Source: DAOTTI01 sp034437795
Lineage (GTDB): Bacteria > Chloroflexota > UBA11872 > UBA12225
Direction: 5' to 3'
Length of the DNA stretch: 64,000 nucleotides
Assembly: GCA_034437795.1 (NCBI GenBank)
Contig: DAOTTI010000189.1
Span: forward strand, 1-64,000
Part shown: positions 9,500 through 18,149 of the stretch, one piece after another
How positions within the stretch are numbered: the stretch's first letter is position 1
Layout of the letters: each line of letters starts with the position of its first letter
Position numbers and translations under genes: made by a program
The notes under the pieces: model-generated
The model's input: the letters and a program-made list of their open reading frames with translations, nothing else
What the model was told of the DNA's origin: nothing
Database searches by the model: none

Positions 9500-11158
9500 C
9501 TAGCCGGTGACGACCATGGCCAGGCCGTGCCGGTCGGCCGCCGCGATGGCCGCCTCGTCCTGCCTGGCGCCCCCCGGGTGAGCGATGGCGGTGGCGCCGG
9601 CGGCCGCCGCGGCCTCCACCGCATCGGGGAAGGGGAAGAACCCATCCGTGGCCATGACAGAGCCGGCGCACGGCCGCTCCGGCGTGGCCGGCCCCACGTC
9701 TCGCCCCGCCTCGCGGTTCTTCTCTAAGCCGCGCCGCGCGACGTGCGTGGCCGCGATCACGGCATCGATGCGGCTCATCTGTCCGGCGCCGACGGCCACG
9801 ACGGCGCCGTCACGCGCGAACACGACGGCGTTGGAGCGGACGTGCTTGACCACCTGCCAGGCGAAGCGAAGGTCGCGCAGCTCCTGCTCGGCCGGCAGGC
9901 GCCGGCTCACCGTCTGGAAGGTCACGGCGTCGATCGGCACGCAGTCGTACGTCTGGGCCAGGAACCCGCCCAGCACCTGCCGGTAGTGAAGCGCCAGACC
10001 GGGCAGCAGGGCGCTTTCCGGCGCGGGCCGAGGCAGCGGCAGCTGGACGACGCGCGTCGAGCGCGCCGGCCGGCCGGTGCGCCTGCTGATGCGCGTGAAT
10101 ACCTGGAGCGCGTCGGCGTCGTAGCCGGGCGCCACCAGCACCCAGTAGAGGACCCCGCCCATGGCGTCCGCCATGGCCCGGTCCACCACACGGTTCGCCG
10201 CCACCACGCCCCCAAAGGCGGAGACGGGATCGCCCTGGAAGGCCTTCCAGTAGGCCTCGACAAGCGTCGCCCCTGTGCCCACGCCGCAGGGGTTGTTGTG
10301 CTTGACGATGGCCACGGCCGGGTCGTCAAGCTCCGCGACGATGGCGTAGGCGTTGTCCAGGTCCAGCAGGTTGTTATAGGACAGGGCGTCGCCGCTCAGC
10401 TGGCGGAGATCGGCCAGGCTGGGCCCGCCGAGGCGGGGGTCCGCAAAGCGGTAGAAGACCGCCTGCTGGTGCGGGTTCTCGCCGTAGCTGAGGGGCATCA
10501 CCTGGCGCAGGGGGAGCGCGACGCGCTCGGCGAAGCGCTCGCCACAGGCTGCGGCCAGGTACTGGGCGACGTAGGCGTCGTAGTGCGCCGTGTGCGCAAA
10601 GGCCTTCTGCGCCAGCCGCGCGCGCATCGACCGCGGCACGCCTCCGGCCCGTAGCGCGGCCAGGACTGGCTCGTAATCGCTCGGGTCAGTGACGACCACC
10701 ACGTGCTCGAAGTTCTTGGCCGCGGCGCGGGCCAGGGCCGGCCCCCCGATGTCGATCTGCTCGATCGCCTCCTGCACCGGCGCAGGGAGCGCCCCGTCGC
10801 CCTCGGCCAGGGCGCCGTAGGGCGCCGGCCGCGCGCCGATGGTCTCCAGAAAGGGATACAGGTTGACGGCCACGAGGTCAATGGGCGGGATGCCGTGCTC
10901 GGCCAGCTGGGCCAGGTGCGCCGGCAGGTCGCGCCGGGCGAGAATGGCGCCGTGGATCCTGGGGTGCAGGGTCTTGACGCGCCCATCCAGGATCTCGGGA
11001 AAGCCGGTCAGATCCTCCACCGCGGTGGCGGGAATGCCGGCCTCCTGTAACGCCGCCTGGGTCCGCCCGGTGGAGATGAGCTCCCAGCCCAGGGCGGCCA
11101 GGCCGCCAGCGAAGTCGGCCAGGCCGGTCTTGTCCCACACGCTGAGCAGTGCGCGCAC
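9500..11158 (-). CDS. purH: Bifunctional AICAR transformylase / IMP cyclohydrolase
   Basis: 552 residues, near the usual PurH length. The N-terminal MGS-like IMP cyclohydrolase domain begins RALLSVWDKTGLADFAGGL and carries LTGFPEILDGRVKTLHPRIHG. The AICAR transformylase part has LRYGENPHQQA-type sequence (LSYGENPHQQAVFYRF) and the catalytic KHNNPCGVGTG. It catalyses the last two steps of IMP synthesis in the cytoplasm: formyl transfer from 10-formyl-THF to AICAR, then ring closure. It is divergent from the RibD-type reductase gene with a 29-bp gap. No other pur gene is in view. Confidence 0.95.
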   Translation of the reverse strand: MRALLSVWDKTGLADFAGGLAALGWELISTGRTQAALQEAGIPATAVEDLTGFPEILDGRVKTLHPRIHGAILARRDLPAHLAQLAEHGIPPIDLVAVNLYPFLETIGARPAPYGALAEGDGALPAPVQEAIEQIDIGGPALARAAAKNFEHVVVVTDPSDYEPVLAALRAGGVPRSMRARLAQKAFAHTAHYDAYVAQYLAAACGERFAERVALPLRQVMPLSYGENPHQQAVFYRFADPRLGGPSLADLRQLSGDALSYNNLLDLDNAYAIVAELDDPAVAIVKHNNPCGVGTGATLVEAYWKAFQGDPVSAFGGVVAANRVVDRAMADAMGGVLYWVLVAPGYDADALQVFTRISRRTGRPARSTRVVQLPLPRPAPESALLPGLALHYRQVLGGFLAQTYDCVPIDAVTFQTVSRRLPAEQELRDLRFAWQVVKHVRSNAVVFARDGAVVAVGAGQMSRIDAVIAATHVARRGLEKNREAGRDVGPATPERPCAGSVMATDGFFPFPDAVEAAAAAGATAIAHPGGARQDEAAIAAADRHGLAMVVTG

Positions 11159-11187
11159 GCTATGATCCCCTTTAGTCCGTCAGTCCG

Positions 11188-12060
11188 ATGCAGCGATATT
11201 TTGACAAGACCGTGCCCGATGCCGTCCCGGGCGAGGTGGCGCGCGAGGTCGTCTACCAGCGCCTGAACTTCCCGCCGGGCGTCGACCACCCGGTGCGGCG
11301 CCCGTACGTGGCGATCAACATGGTCAGCACCGTCGACGGCAAGGTGGTGATCGGTGGTCCGGGCACGACGGGGCTGATTGGGAGCGCCACCGACCACTAC
11401 CTGATGGGGCGCATCGAGTTCCAGGCCGACGGCGTGCTGCTGGGGGCGGGGCTGGTGCGCGACGACGATCCGCCGTACCCGTCGCTGACCGACGAGCAGC
11501 GTCGGGCGCGGGAGGCGCTGGGGCTCCGTCCCAACCCGCTGTGGGCCATCGTCAGCACCCGCGGCCACTTCGACCGCCTGCCGCGGGTCTTCGCCGGAGG
11601 GCGGGAGAACACGGCGGTGTTCGTGTCCCAGGCCATGACGGCCGAGCAACGCGCGCGTCTCGAACCCCATACCCAGGTGTTCGTCGCCGGCAGCGGGTGG
11701 GTCGAGCCCAGCGTGCTGGGGCGCATCCTGCGCGACGAGCTGCAGGTGCGCCGCCTGGTCTGTCTGGGCGGCCCGACGCTGAACGCTACCCTGTGCTACG
11801 ACGGGGCCGCCGACGAGCTATTCGTCACCTTGGCGCCAAAGCTGCAGGGAGGCAGCCGCATGCCAACCCTCCTGGAAGGCGCGGGCTATCCCCCCGCGGC
11901 CCTGCCCAAGCTGGAACTGCTCTCGCTGTACGGCGATGGGAGCGAGCTCTACCTGCGCTACAAGCTGCCGCCGGCGGACGTCCTCCGCATGAGAGGGAGC
12001 GCCCCTGTGGTACACTTGGATGTCACACGGGCACCACGGGCACGTAGCTCAGCTGGTTAG
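11188..12060 (+). CDS. RibD C-terminal-type reductase (stand-alone)
   Basis: 290 residues with the NAD(P)H-dependent reductase fold of RibD and dihydrofolate reductase: RPYVAINMVSTVDGKVVIGG near residue 34, ADGVLLGAGLVRDDDPPYP, and LVCLGGPTLNATLCYDGAADELFVTLAPKLQGG. There is no deaminase domain, so it resembles stand-alone pyrimidine reductases of riboflavin synthesis or related dehydrogenases. The last eight or so codons lie inside tRNA-Val, and the stop TAG comes from the D-arm of the tRNA. Either the tail is a non-conserved read-out, or a tRNA boundary has replaced the original 3' end. Confidence 0.8.
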   Translation: MQRYFDKTVPDAVPGEVAREVVYQRLNFPPGVDHPVRRPYVAINMVSTVDGKVVIGGPGTTGLIGSATDHYLMGRIEFQADGVLLGAGLVRDDDPPYPSLTDEQRRAREALGLRPNPLWAIVSTRGHFDRLPRVFAGGRENTAVFVSQAMTAEQRARLEPHTQVFVAGSGWVEPSVLGRILRDELQVRRLVCLGGPTLNATLCYDGAADELFVTLAPKLQGGSRMPTLLEGAGYPPAALPKLELLSLYGDGSELYLRYKLPPADVLRMRGSAPVVHLDVTRAPRARSSAG

Positions 12061-12114
12061 AGCGTTCGGTTCACATCCGAAAGGTCCGGGGTTCGAGTCC
12101 CTGCGTGCCCACCA
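12038..12114 (+). tRNA. tRNA-Val (anticodon CAC)
   Basis: 77-nt cloverleaf that I folded by hand. The acceptor arms GGGCACG and CGTGCCC pair fully, the D-arm is GCTC/GAGC, the anticodon stem TTCGG/CCGAA encloses TTCACAT with anticodon CAC at 34-36, and the T-arm CGGGG/CCCTG encloses TTCGAGT. The CCA end is encoded (ACCA at 12111-12114). It reads GUG valine codons. The 5' 23 nt overlap the reductase gene. Confidence 0.95.
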
Positions 12115-12118
12115 GTGG

Positions 12119-12148
12119 ACGAAGCCGGGTCAGAAGGCCCGGCTTCGT
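12119..12148 (+). terminator. Hairpin just after tRNA-Val
   Basis: Perfect 11-bp stem ACGAAGCCGGG / CCCGGCTTCGT with loop TCAGAAGG, starting 5 nt after the tRNA. The strong stem suggests a terminator for tRNA read-through, though the downstream bases are not T-rich. Confidence 0.65.
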
Positions 12149-12209
12149 GCGTTACGGCGGCTAGCTTCTGCGGAACAGTTCCGGTGGCTCCTGTGGGATA
12201 CTTCCCGCC

Positions 12210-12749
12210 CCGCGCTCTTGTCCGCCCTAGCGTGCTCGTCCAGCGCGAACAGCGCCCCCTGGCGAAGGCCGGCATATGCTGGTCCACCGTGAGCATCATC
12301 ACGTCCGGCGGCGTCCCTCCAGCCAGCGCCGCGGTGAGTTTCCCTCAGGCGGGCTCGTACCCGCCCACGTTCTCCATCGTCACGCGCACGTCGCCACGCT
12401 TGGCGTGGAACTCCTTCGTCAGCTTGACCTGCGCTTGCTCAGAAGCTCCGCCAAGCGATAGCCAGTACGTGATCGCCACCGGCTCCTTGAAGGTGAAGCC
12501 GGTTGGTCCCAGGCGCCCGCCTTTCGCGCTGCTCGCCGTACCCGCCGTACCCGCACCGCACGCCGCTGCGCCGGTCGTCATGGGGGCGAGCACCGCCGTC
12601 GCGGCGCGACTGTTCCGGGCGGTGCACGGCGACCGTGCGGCCGAGGTCGTCATGGGGGCGAGCACCGCCGTCACAGCGCGACCCAGCACCTCGCGCCGCG
12701 TGCCTCTACCGGGCGGCCGGGCTTCACCGGACTGGTCTGGACCTGTCAT
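12210..12749 (-). pseudogene. Decayed extracellular solute-binding protein (N-terminal fragment)
   Basis: The frame from ATG 12749 has a twin-Arg leader (GTRREVLGRA) and then FKEPVAITYWLSLGGASEQ, KEFHAKRGDVRVTMENVGG, the usual start of a family 1 sugar-binding lipoprotein. A TGA stop follows YEPA. The same frame then resumes with LTAALAGGTPPDVMMLTVDQ, the expected continuation, and after PAFAR the sense moves to another frame (GALFALDEHARADKSAG). Homology ends near 12210, only about 170 residues in. It has a stop, a frameshift and a 3' truncation, so it is not functional as a full binding protein. A 28-bp direct repeat disrupts the leader. Confidence 0.75.
12573..12672. repeat. 28-bp direct repeat, two copies 72 bp apart
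   Basis: The block GGTCGTCATGGGGGCGAGCA, continuing CCGCCGTC, occurs at 12573-12600 and 12645-12672 with partly matching flanks. It duplicates 24 codons in the leader of the decayed solute-binding protein gene (both copies read TAVLAPMTT). Confidence 0.85.
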
Positions 12750-12880
12750 TGCTCCACGTCGCTCCCGTACCGCACGATGGCCGCCGGCGGCAGGGACATC
12801 TGTCGCCTAGTGGGCCCTTTGTCATGCCGATTGCCATTCCACCAGGGGAGCCAATGGCCACAGCCATGCCAAGTGACCCA

Positions 12881-13808
12881 CTAGCCGACATTCGCTGTCT
12901 GGTAGCGCACCTGCACGCCTGCCAACCGCTCCAGGACCGTAGTGTATGCGCCCCAGTCCTGGTCACCCAGCCCCTACGCCACCGCCACGGCGTACAGCTC
13001 GCGCGCCAGGCCTCCCAGCAACAGGGGCACGGCGTTCTCCCGCGCCAGGTTGAGTGCCAGACCCAGATCCTTGTGCGCCAGCCTGGCCTTGAACCCGGGC
13101 CCAAGGTCTCCCTTGAACACCTTGTTCCGGAACGTGTTGTCCAGGTGCCAGCAGCCCGCCGCCGTCCCGGTGAGCACCGGTAGTAGGGTTTCCGGCGGCA
13201 CGCCTGCCTTTGCCCCCAGCACCACCGCTTCGGCCACGGCCAGCAGGATGGAACTAGAGAGCAGGTTGTTCACGACCTTCACCGTCGCCCCCGCGCCCAC
13301 CGGGCCGCAGTGGTAGATGGTGTCGCCCATCCGCTCCAGGAGCGGCCGGCACTCTTCCAGGACCTGGCTATCGCCGCCGACCATGATCAGCAGGGTGCCC
13401 GTTTCGGCGGCCGCGGAACTCCGGCCCACCGGCGCGTCGATCATGTGCACACCCCGGCGCTCCGCCGCCGCCGCGACCTCCCGCGTCACGGACGGATCGA
13501 TCGTGCTCATCTCGATCAGCACCTACCCCGGACGCATGCCCTCCAGGGCGCCGCCTTCCCAGCACGGCGCGCCGCACGTCCGCGGGGTCCGGCAGCATCG
13601 TGATCACGGCATCCGCCCCCACTGCGGCTTCCCGCACCGAGCCGGCCCCTCGCGCGCCGGCCGCTTCCAGCGCCGCCATCGCTTCCGGACGTACGTCGTA
13701 GACCGTGAGCGAATAGCCGGCGCGCAAGACGTTCTTCGCCATGGGCATGCCCATGGTGCCCAGACCGATGAACCCCACGTGCTGTAGCCGTCCTGCTGGT
13801 CCTGTCAT
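12881..13808 (-). pseudogene. Decayed 3-hydroxyisobutyrate dehydrogenase-family gene
   Basis: ATG 13808 opens with the Rossmann motif VGFIGLGTMGMPMAKNVLRAG and runs to DPADVRRAVLG near 13555, where one base appears lost. The expected sense (EGGALEGMRPG) continues in another frame, then hits TAG where Gln is expected, then VLIEMSTIDPS, IDAPVGRSS, the catalytic-Lys region GATVKVVNNLLSS and AHKDLGLALN. A second TAG at 12974, again where Gln fits, precedes a plausible tail (GLGDQDWGAYTTVLERLAG) ending at 12881. Intact relatives are NAD(P)-dependent 2-hydroxyacid-type dehydrogenases. Three lesions make sequencing error unlikely as the full cause. Confidence 0.8.
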
Positions 13809-13883
13809 CTGCGCCGCCTTTCCACGCCAGTGTACGCTCCAATCGGGGGCTGAGCGCCGATCAGGCGGCATACTGTGCATGCC

Positions 13884-14903
13884 ATGCGCGTAGTTATTGC
13901 GGGCCCGGGGGCCCTTGGCACCTGCTACGGAGTGCTCCTGGCCCGCGCTGGGGCCGAAGTGTGCTTGCTGGCCAGGCCGGAGCGCGCGCCGGCCCTGCGC
14001 GCCGGCCTGCGGGTCAGCGGGCTGGTCGACGCGGTGGCCCGGCCGGAAATCGTGACCTCCGGCCGCGAGGCGGGCCACGCCGACTACGTGTTCCTCACCA
14101 CCAAGACCCTGGACACCGACGCCGCCATCGAGGCGCTCCAGGGCATCGATGGGCAGTGCTTTCTCTCCCTCCAGAACGGTCTGGCCAAGGACGACGCGCT
14201 GGCGGCCGCCTTCGGCGCCGACCGGGTCATCGGCGCCGCCTGCGCCGTGGGCGCCCACCTGGTGGAGCCGGGCCACGCCCGCCTGACGCTGAACGTGGCC
14301 ACCTGGATCGGCGAGCTTTCCGGCCAGACATCGGAACGCGTGGCTCGGCTGGCGGCGGTGCTGCGCGCTGCGGGGTTCCCCGCATGGAGCGTACCCAACA
14401 TTCGCGCCGTGGAGTGGTACAAGCTCTGCATGCTCCTTCCCGGCGCGCTCATCACTGCGCTCAGCCGGCGAAGCTACGACGAGATGGCGCTGCACCCGCA
14501 CCTCGGTCCGCTGTGGGTGCAGCTCCTGCGCGAGACCTGCGCCGTGGCGCGGGCGCATGGCATGGAGCTGGTCGATCCGCCCGGCTCGCCGTGGCGACTG
14601 GGCTCCTGGCAGGCCATGCCGGACGAGGCCGTGCTGGCGGAGCTGCGCGCCATCGGCGAGCGCCAGCGGGCGGCGGGTGAAAAGACCTATCCCTCGATGG
14701 CCCAGGATGTCCTGGCCGGACGGCGCACCGAGGCTGAGGACCTGGCCGGCGACCTGGTCCGCCGCGCCAACGCGGCCGGCGTGCCGGTACCGGCCACGGA
14801 GACGTGCTATCGCCTGGTGCGCGGCCTGGAGGACGGGTTCCCCGCGGCGGGTACTCCCCCCGGCCTTCACCTCCCGCCGGCGGGGACGCCGGGGGCGGCC
14901 TGA
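13884..14903 (+). CDS. 2-dehydropantoate 2-reductase-like dehydrogenase
   Basis: 339 residues from ATG 13884; a GTG three codons upstream (13875) is an alternative. It starts MRVVIAGPGALGTCYGVLLARAGAEV (NADP-binding glycine loop), has FLTTKTLDTDAAI and SLQNGLAKDDAL, and the C-terminal helical part with VEWYKLCMLLPGALITALS, which includes the Lys expected in ketopantoate reductases. Such enzymes reduce ketopantoate in CoA synthesis; many paralogues act on other 2-oxo acids, and no pan genes are nearby, so PanE itself is only one option. Divergent from the decayed dehydrogenase, 75 bp away. Confidence 0.85.
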   Translation: MRVVIAGPGALGTCYGVLLARAGAEVCLLARPERAPALRAGLRVSGLVDAVARPEIVTSGREAGHADYVFLTTKTLDTDAAIEALQGIDGQCFLSLQNGLAKDDALAAAFGADRVIGAACAVGAHLVEPGHARLTLNVATWIGELSGQTSERVARLAAVLRAAGFPAWSVPNIRAVEWYKLCMLLPGALITALSRRSYDEMALHPHLGPLWVQLLRETCAVARAHGMELVDPPGSPWRLGSWQAMPDEAVLAELRAIGERQRAAGEKTYPSMAQDVLAGRRTEAEDLAGDLVRRANAAGVPVPATETCYRLVRGLEDGFPAAGTPPGLHLPPAGTPGAA

Positions 14904-15048
14904 GCCTTGCCTGCAAACCAGCACGCCGGCCGCTCGGCAGCGCGAGGCGCCCCTCCGACGCCCCGCGCTGCGGGCGGACCGGTCAACTGGCTCGCGGCCC
15001 GCCGCTGAGAGCCACGCTGCCTGCGCTGCGCCCTGCGGGCGAGGCTGC

Positions 15049-16452
15049 CTATTGGCTTAAGATCTGGTTGCCCAGTTGCACGGCCTTGGCCGTGGCGTCC
15101 GCGACGCTCGTCTCCCCGCGGAAGTATTTGGTGAGCTCGGCGTTGACGGTGCTGATCAGCTCGGTGTAGCGGTGGTTCGCCGGCAGGCGCAGCGAGCCGG
15201 CGCCCTGGGGATACGCCTTGATCGTGTTGGAGTAGATTGGATCGAAGGCCAACAGCTTGGGATCCTGCCACACGTCGGTGCGCCCGCCCGGGCTCCCCGC
15301 GCCGCCGAAGACCTGCTCGATGCCATTCTCCTTGTTGGTGATGAACTTGAGGTACTCCCAGCAGGCCTCCACCTTGTCCAGCTTGGTGATGCCCATGCCC
15401 GAGCCGGAGGCCTGGGTGCCGCGGCGTCCCCCCGGCCCCTTCGGCATCAGGCCGATGCCTAGCTCGAACTTGATCTCTTCCTGCCCCGGCTTCTTGTACT
15501 CCGCCACCAGGCCCGGCGTGGTGTGATGCATCGCCAGCTTGCCCATGGCGAACAGGCCCCGCGCGCCACCGAGGTTGAGCGGCGCGCCCTGGACCTGCCG
15601 GAAGAGGTCGTCGATGACCTGGAACTTGGCCTGGGCGTTGTAGACGAACTCGAAGCCGGCACGCGCCTCGGCCGAGTCGATCAGCACTCGCTTGCCGGCC
15701 TCATCCAGGAACTCACCGCCGTGCTGGCGCACCCAGAAGGCGCCGAACTCGCTGAAGCCCCACGACGGCCACCACCCCCAGACGTCATCAGCCCGCCTGG
15801 TCAGCTTCTGCGCCGCCACGATCAGTTCGTCCTGGGTCCAGTTGCCGTCGTCGGGGACGGTAATGCCGGCCGCCTTGGTCATGCTCTTGTTGTAGTAGAG
15901 CACGGCGGTGCCGTAGTGGGCGTGCGTGGGCAGAGCGTACAGCTTGCCGGCCACGGTGAACGCGTCCAGCATGGACTTGAAGTACGGCCGGAGGTCGAAC
16001 CTCTGGTCCTTCTTGATCAGATCATCCAGCGGCTTGAAGATGCCCTTGCTCGCCTGCTCGCGGCCGGCCACGCCATCGGCCAGCACCCCGAACCAGGACA
16101 TGTCCGGCAGCGTCCCGCCGGCCGCCAGGACGGTCAGCTTTTCGCCGACGTTGGGTTGCGCGTCGACGAGGGTGACGGTGATGTTGGTCTGGGGCGTAAA
16201 GATGGTCTTCGCCTGGCGGTCGTAGAACTGGCTGTGCCCTGTCGGGCTGGCGACCCCCGGCCGCGTCAGCACCTCGATTGTCACCGGTCCTCTGGACGCG
16301 GCCGGCTTGGACGGCTCCGCCCCACCCAGCCGGCCACAGGCGGCCAGAGTTATGGTCGAGAGGCCAGCGGCGCCGCGAGCAAGCACACTCCGGCGCGTCG
16401 TTGCCGCCCCTACCATCGCGGCCGGCTGAAAGATCGTGCGAGATGTTCTCAT
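15049..16452 (-). CDS. Extracellular solute-binding lipoprotein (sugar ABC type), copy A
   Basis: 467 residues with a twin-Arg leader (TTRRSVLARGAAGLSTITLAAC) whose lipobox LAAC predicts lipidation after Tat export. The body has the family 1 binding-protein layout: TIEVLTRPGVASPTG, LTVLAAGGTLPDMSWFG, ALPTHAHYGTAVLYYNKSMTKAAG, GAFWVRQHGGEFLDEAGKRV. It would bind a sugar or oligosaccharide outside the cell. The next gene (16664-18046) is a close paralogue in the same orientation, evidently by tandem duplication. No permease or ATPase gene lies nearby, so the partner transporter is unknown. Confidence 0.88.
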   Translation of the reverse strand: MRTSRTIFQPAAMVGAATTRRSVLARGAAGLSTITLAACGRLGGAEPSKPAASRGPVTIEVLTRPGVASPTGHSQFYDRQAKTIFTPQTNITVTLVDAQPNVGEKLTVLAAGGTLPDMSWFGVLADGVAGREQASKGIFKPLDDLIKKDQRFDLRPYFKSMLDAFTVAGKLYALPTHAHYGTAVLYYNKSMTKAAGITVPDDGNWTQDELIVAAQKLTRRADDVWGWWPSWGFSEFGAFWVRQHGGEFLDEAGKRVLIDSAEARAGFEFVYNAQAKFQVIDDLFRQVQGAPLNLGGARGLFAMGKLAMHHTTPGLVAEYKKPGQEEIKFELGIGLMPKGPGGRRGTQASGSGMGITKLDKVEACWEYLKFITNKENGIEQVFGGAGSPGGRTDVWQDPKLLAFDPIYSNTIKAYPQGAGSLRLPANHRYTELISTVNAELTKYFRGETSVADATAKAVQLGNQILSQ

Positions 16453-16604
16453 GATTGTGTCCCTTTGTCCTTTTATTGCCGCTTATTGTCGCTCGGAGGA
16501 TACGCTCCGCTACTAGTACCTGGCCACGGTGTTTCTGCTGAGCTCCGCAATCTGGCCCGCATCCAGCAGGATCACCGTGGCGGAGTACTAGGCATGAACG
16601 CGCT

Positions 16605-16638
16605 GGTCAGAGGTGCGGGCAGTGCCGCACCTCTGACC
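16605..16638. terminator. 14-bp perfect hairpin between two solute-binding protein genes
   Basis: Arms GGTCAGAGGTGCGG and CCGCACCTCTGACC with a 6-nt loop GCAGTG, 26 bp past the stop of copy B. It would end or attenuate transcription from copy B before copy A. No T-run follows on the minus strand. Confidence 0.6.
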
Positions 16639-16663
16639 ACTTCTGGCCGCCGACTCCCACCTG

Positions 16664-18046
16664 CTATTGCGCAAGGATCTGGCTCCCGATCTGAACGGCC
16701 TTGGCTGTAGCATCCGCCAGGCTGGTCTGGTTACGGAAATAAGCCTCCAGTTCCTTGTTCACCGCGCTCACCAGTTCCGCGTACCGGAAGTTTGCGGAAT
16801 AGCGCAGCGAACCGGCTCCTTGCGGGAAGGCCTTGACGATCGTTGAGTAAATCGGGTCAAAGGCCAGTAGCTTGGGATCCTGCCAGACGTCCACACGCCC
16901 GCCCGGGCTCCCCGCGCCGCCGAAGACCTGCTCAACCCCGTTCTCCTTGTTGGTGACGAACTTGAGCCACTCCCAGGTGGCCTCCACCTTGTCCAGCTTG
17001 GTGATGCCCATGCCCGAGCCGGAGGCCTGGGTGCCCCGCCGGCCCCCCGGTCCCTTCGGGAAGAGAGCGATGCCCAATTCAAACTTCCCGTTAGCGGGGG
17101 AGATTTGGTTCGGGCCGGGGCTCTTCCACTCGGCGACAAAGCCAGGCGTCCAGTTGACGAACCCGAGCTTGCCCTCCACGAACAGGACGTTCGCTCCCTT
17201 GCCGTCGTCGCGGTAGTGCTTATCGATGGTCTGGAACTTTGCCTGGGCGTTGTAGATCCACTCTAGCCCGGCGCGGGCCTCGCTTGAATCGAGCAAGACC
17301 TTCCGGCCCGCCTCGTCCAGAAACTCGCCGCCGAACTGGCGTACGTAGAAGACCCCGAACTCGCTGAACCCCCACGGGGAGAAGTAACCCCAGATATCCT
17401 GGTCCCGCTTGACGAGCTTCTGCGCAGCAGGGATGAGATCGTCGATGGTCCAGCTGCCATCGTCAGGCACGTTGATCCCCGCCGCCCGGGTCATCGTCTT
17501 GTTGTAGTACAGGACGTTGGTGCCATAGTGGCCGTGTGTCGGCAAGGCGTAAAGCTTGCCGCCGATGCTAAACACGTCGAGCAGCGCTTTGAAGTACGGT
17601 GACTTGTCGAACCTCTGGTCCTTCTTGATCAGATCATCCAGCGCCTTGAAGATGCCCTTGGTCGCCTGCTCGCGACCGGCGTTCCCGTCAGCGACCACGC
17701 CAAACCAGGCGGCATCCGGCAACGTGCCGCCGGCGGCCATGACCGTGAGTTTCTCGCCCACGTGCGGCTGCGCATCGATGAAGGTAACCGTGATGTTGGT
17801 CTCCGGCGTAAATATGGCCCTGGCCCGCTTGTCATAGAACTGGCTATGCCCCGTGGGGCTCGCCACGCCCGCGCGCGTGACGACCTCGATGGTTACCGGC
17901 CCCCTGGCTCTCGTCGGCTGCGCCGCCGGCGTGCCTGCTGCCGGCCCGCAAGCGGCGATGGCTGCTCCCGATACGCCAGCCACTCCGGCGGTGAGCGCCC
18001 GCCTCCTGGTCATCGTCGCTGCTGCGTCTGTGCTCATCCCTCGCAT
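16664..18046 (-). CDS. Extracellular solute-binding lipoprotein (sugar ABC type), copy B
   Basis: 460 residues from ATG 18046, chosen because it precedes the Tat leader MTRRRALTAGVAGVSGAAIAAC; the frame is open farther upstream without leader features. Most blocks match copy A almost word for word: TIEVVTRAGVASPTGHSQFYD, DDLIKKDQRFDKSPYFKALLD, ALPTHGHYGTNVLYYNKTMT, GGRRGTQASGSGMGITKLDKVEA. This points to a fairly recent tandem duplication with both copies kept intact. The ligand is probably a sugar or polyol; the transporter is not in the window. Confidence 0.88.
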   Translation of the reverse strand: MRGMSTDAAATMTRRRALTAGVAGVSGAAIAACGPAAGTPAAQPTRARGPVTIEVVTRAGVASPTGHSQFYDKRARAIFTPETNITVTFIDAQPHVGEKLTVMAAGGTLPDAAWFGVVADGNAGREQATKGIFKALDDLIKKDQRFDKSPYFKALLDVFSIGGKLYALPTHGHYGTNVLYYNKTMTRAAGINVPDDGSWTIDDLIPAAQKLVKRDQDIWGYFSPWGFSEFGVFYVRQFGGEFLDEAGRKVLLDSSEARAGLEWIYNAQAKFQTIDKHYRDDGKGANVLFVEGKLGFVNWTPGFVAEWKSPGPNQISPANGKFELGIALFPKGPGGRRGTQASGSGMGITKLDKVEATWEWLKFVTNKENGVEQVFGGAGSPGGRVDVWQDPKLLAFDPIYSTIVKAFPQGAGSLRYSANFRYAELVSAVNKELEAYFRNQTSLADATAKAVQIGSQILAQ

Positions 18047-18149
18047 CGGTGTTCCTCCCTTTCCCGCGGTTAGCGCCGACCATTGCCTCCAGGGCTGCAC
18101 CATTCCAACGCCACACCACGCTCCATGCGCCCGACCTGGTGCGCCAGCC

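Noticed and set aside
12974..13526. Pyrrolysine or other TAG recoding in the dehydrogenase relic
   Set aside because: A frameshift is also present, TAG sits where Gln is expected, and TAG ends other normal genes.
12115..13808. Integrated island at tRNA-Val
   Set aside because: No integrase and no second copy of the tRNA 3' end was noticed in the window; only decayed metabolic genes follow.
13368..14924. Minus-strand 518-codon open frame opposite the ketopantoate reductase-like gene
   Set aside because: Only its last part, after 13808, makes sense, as the front of the decayed dehydrogenase; the rest is a GC-rich antisense shadow.
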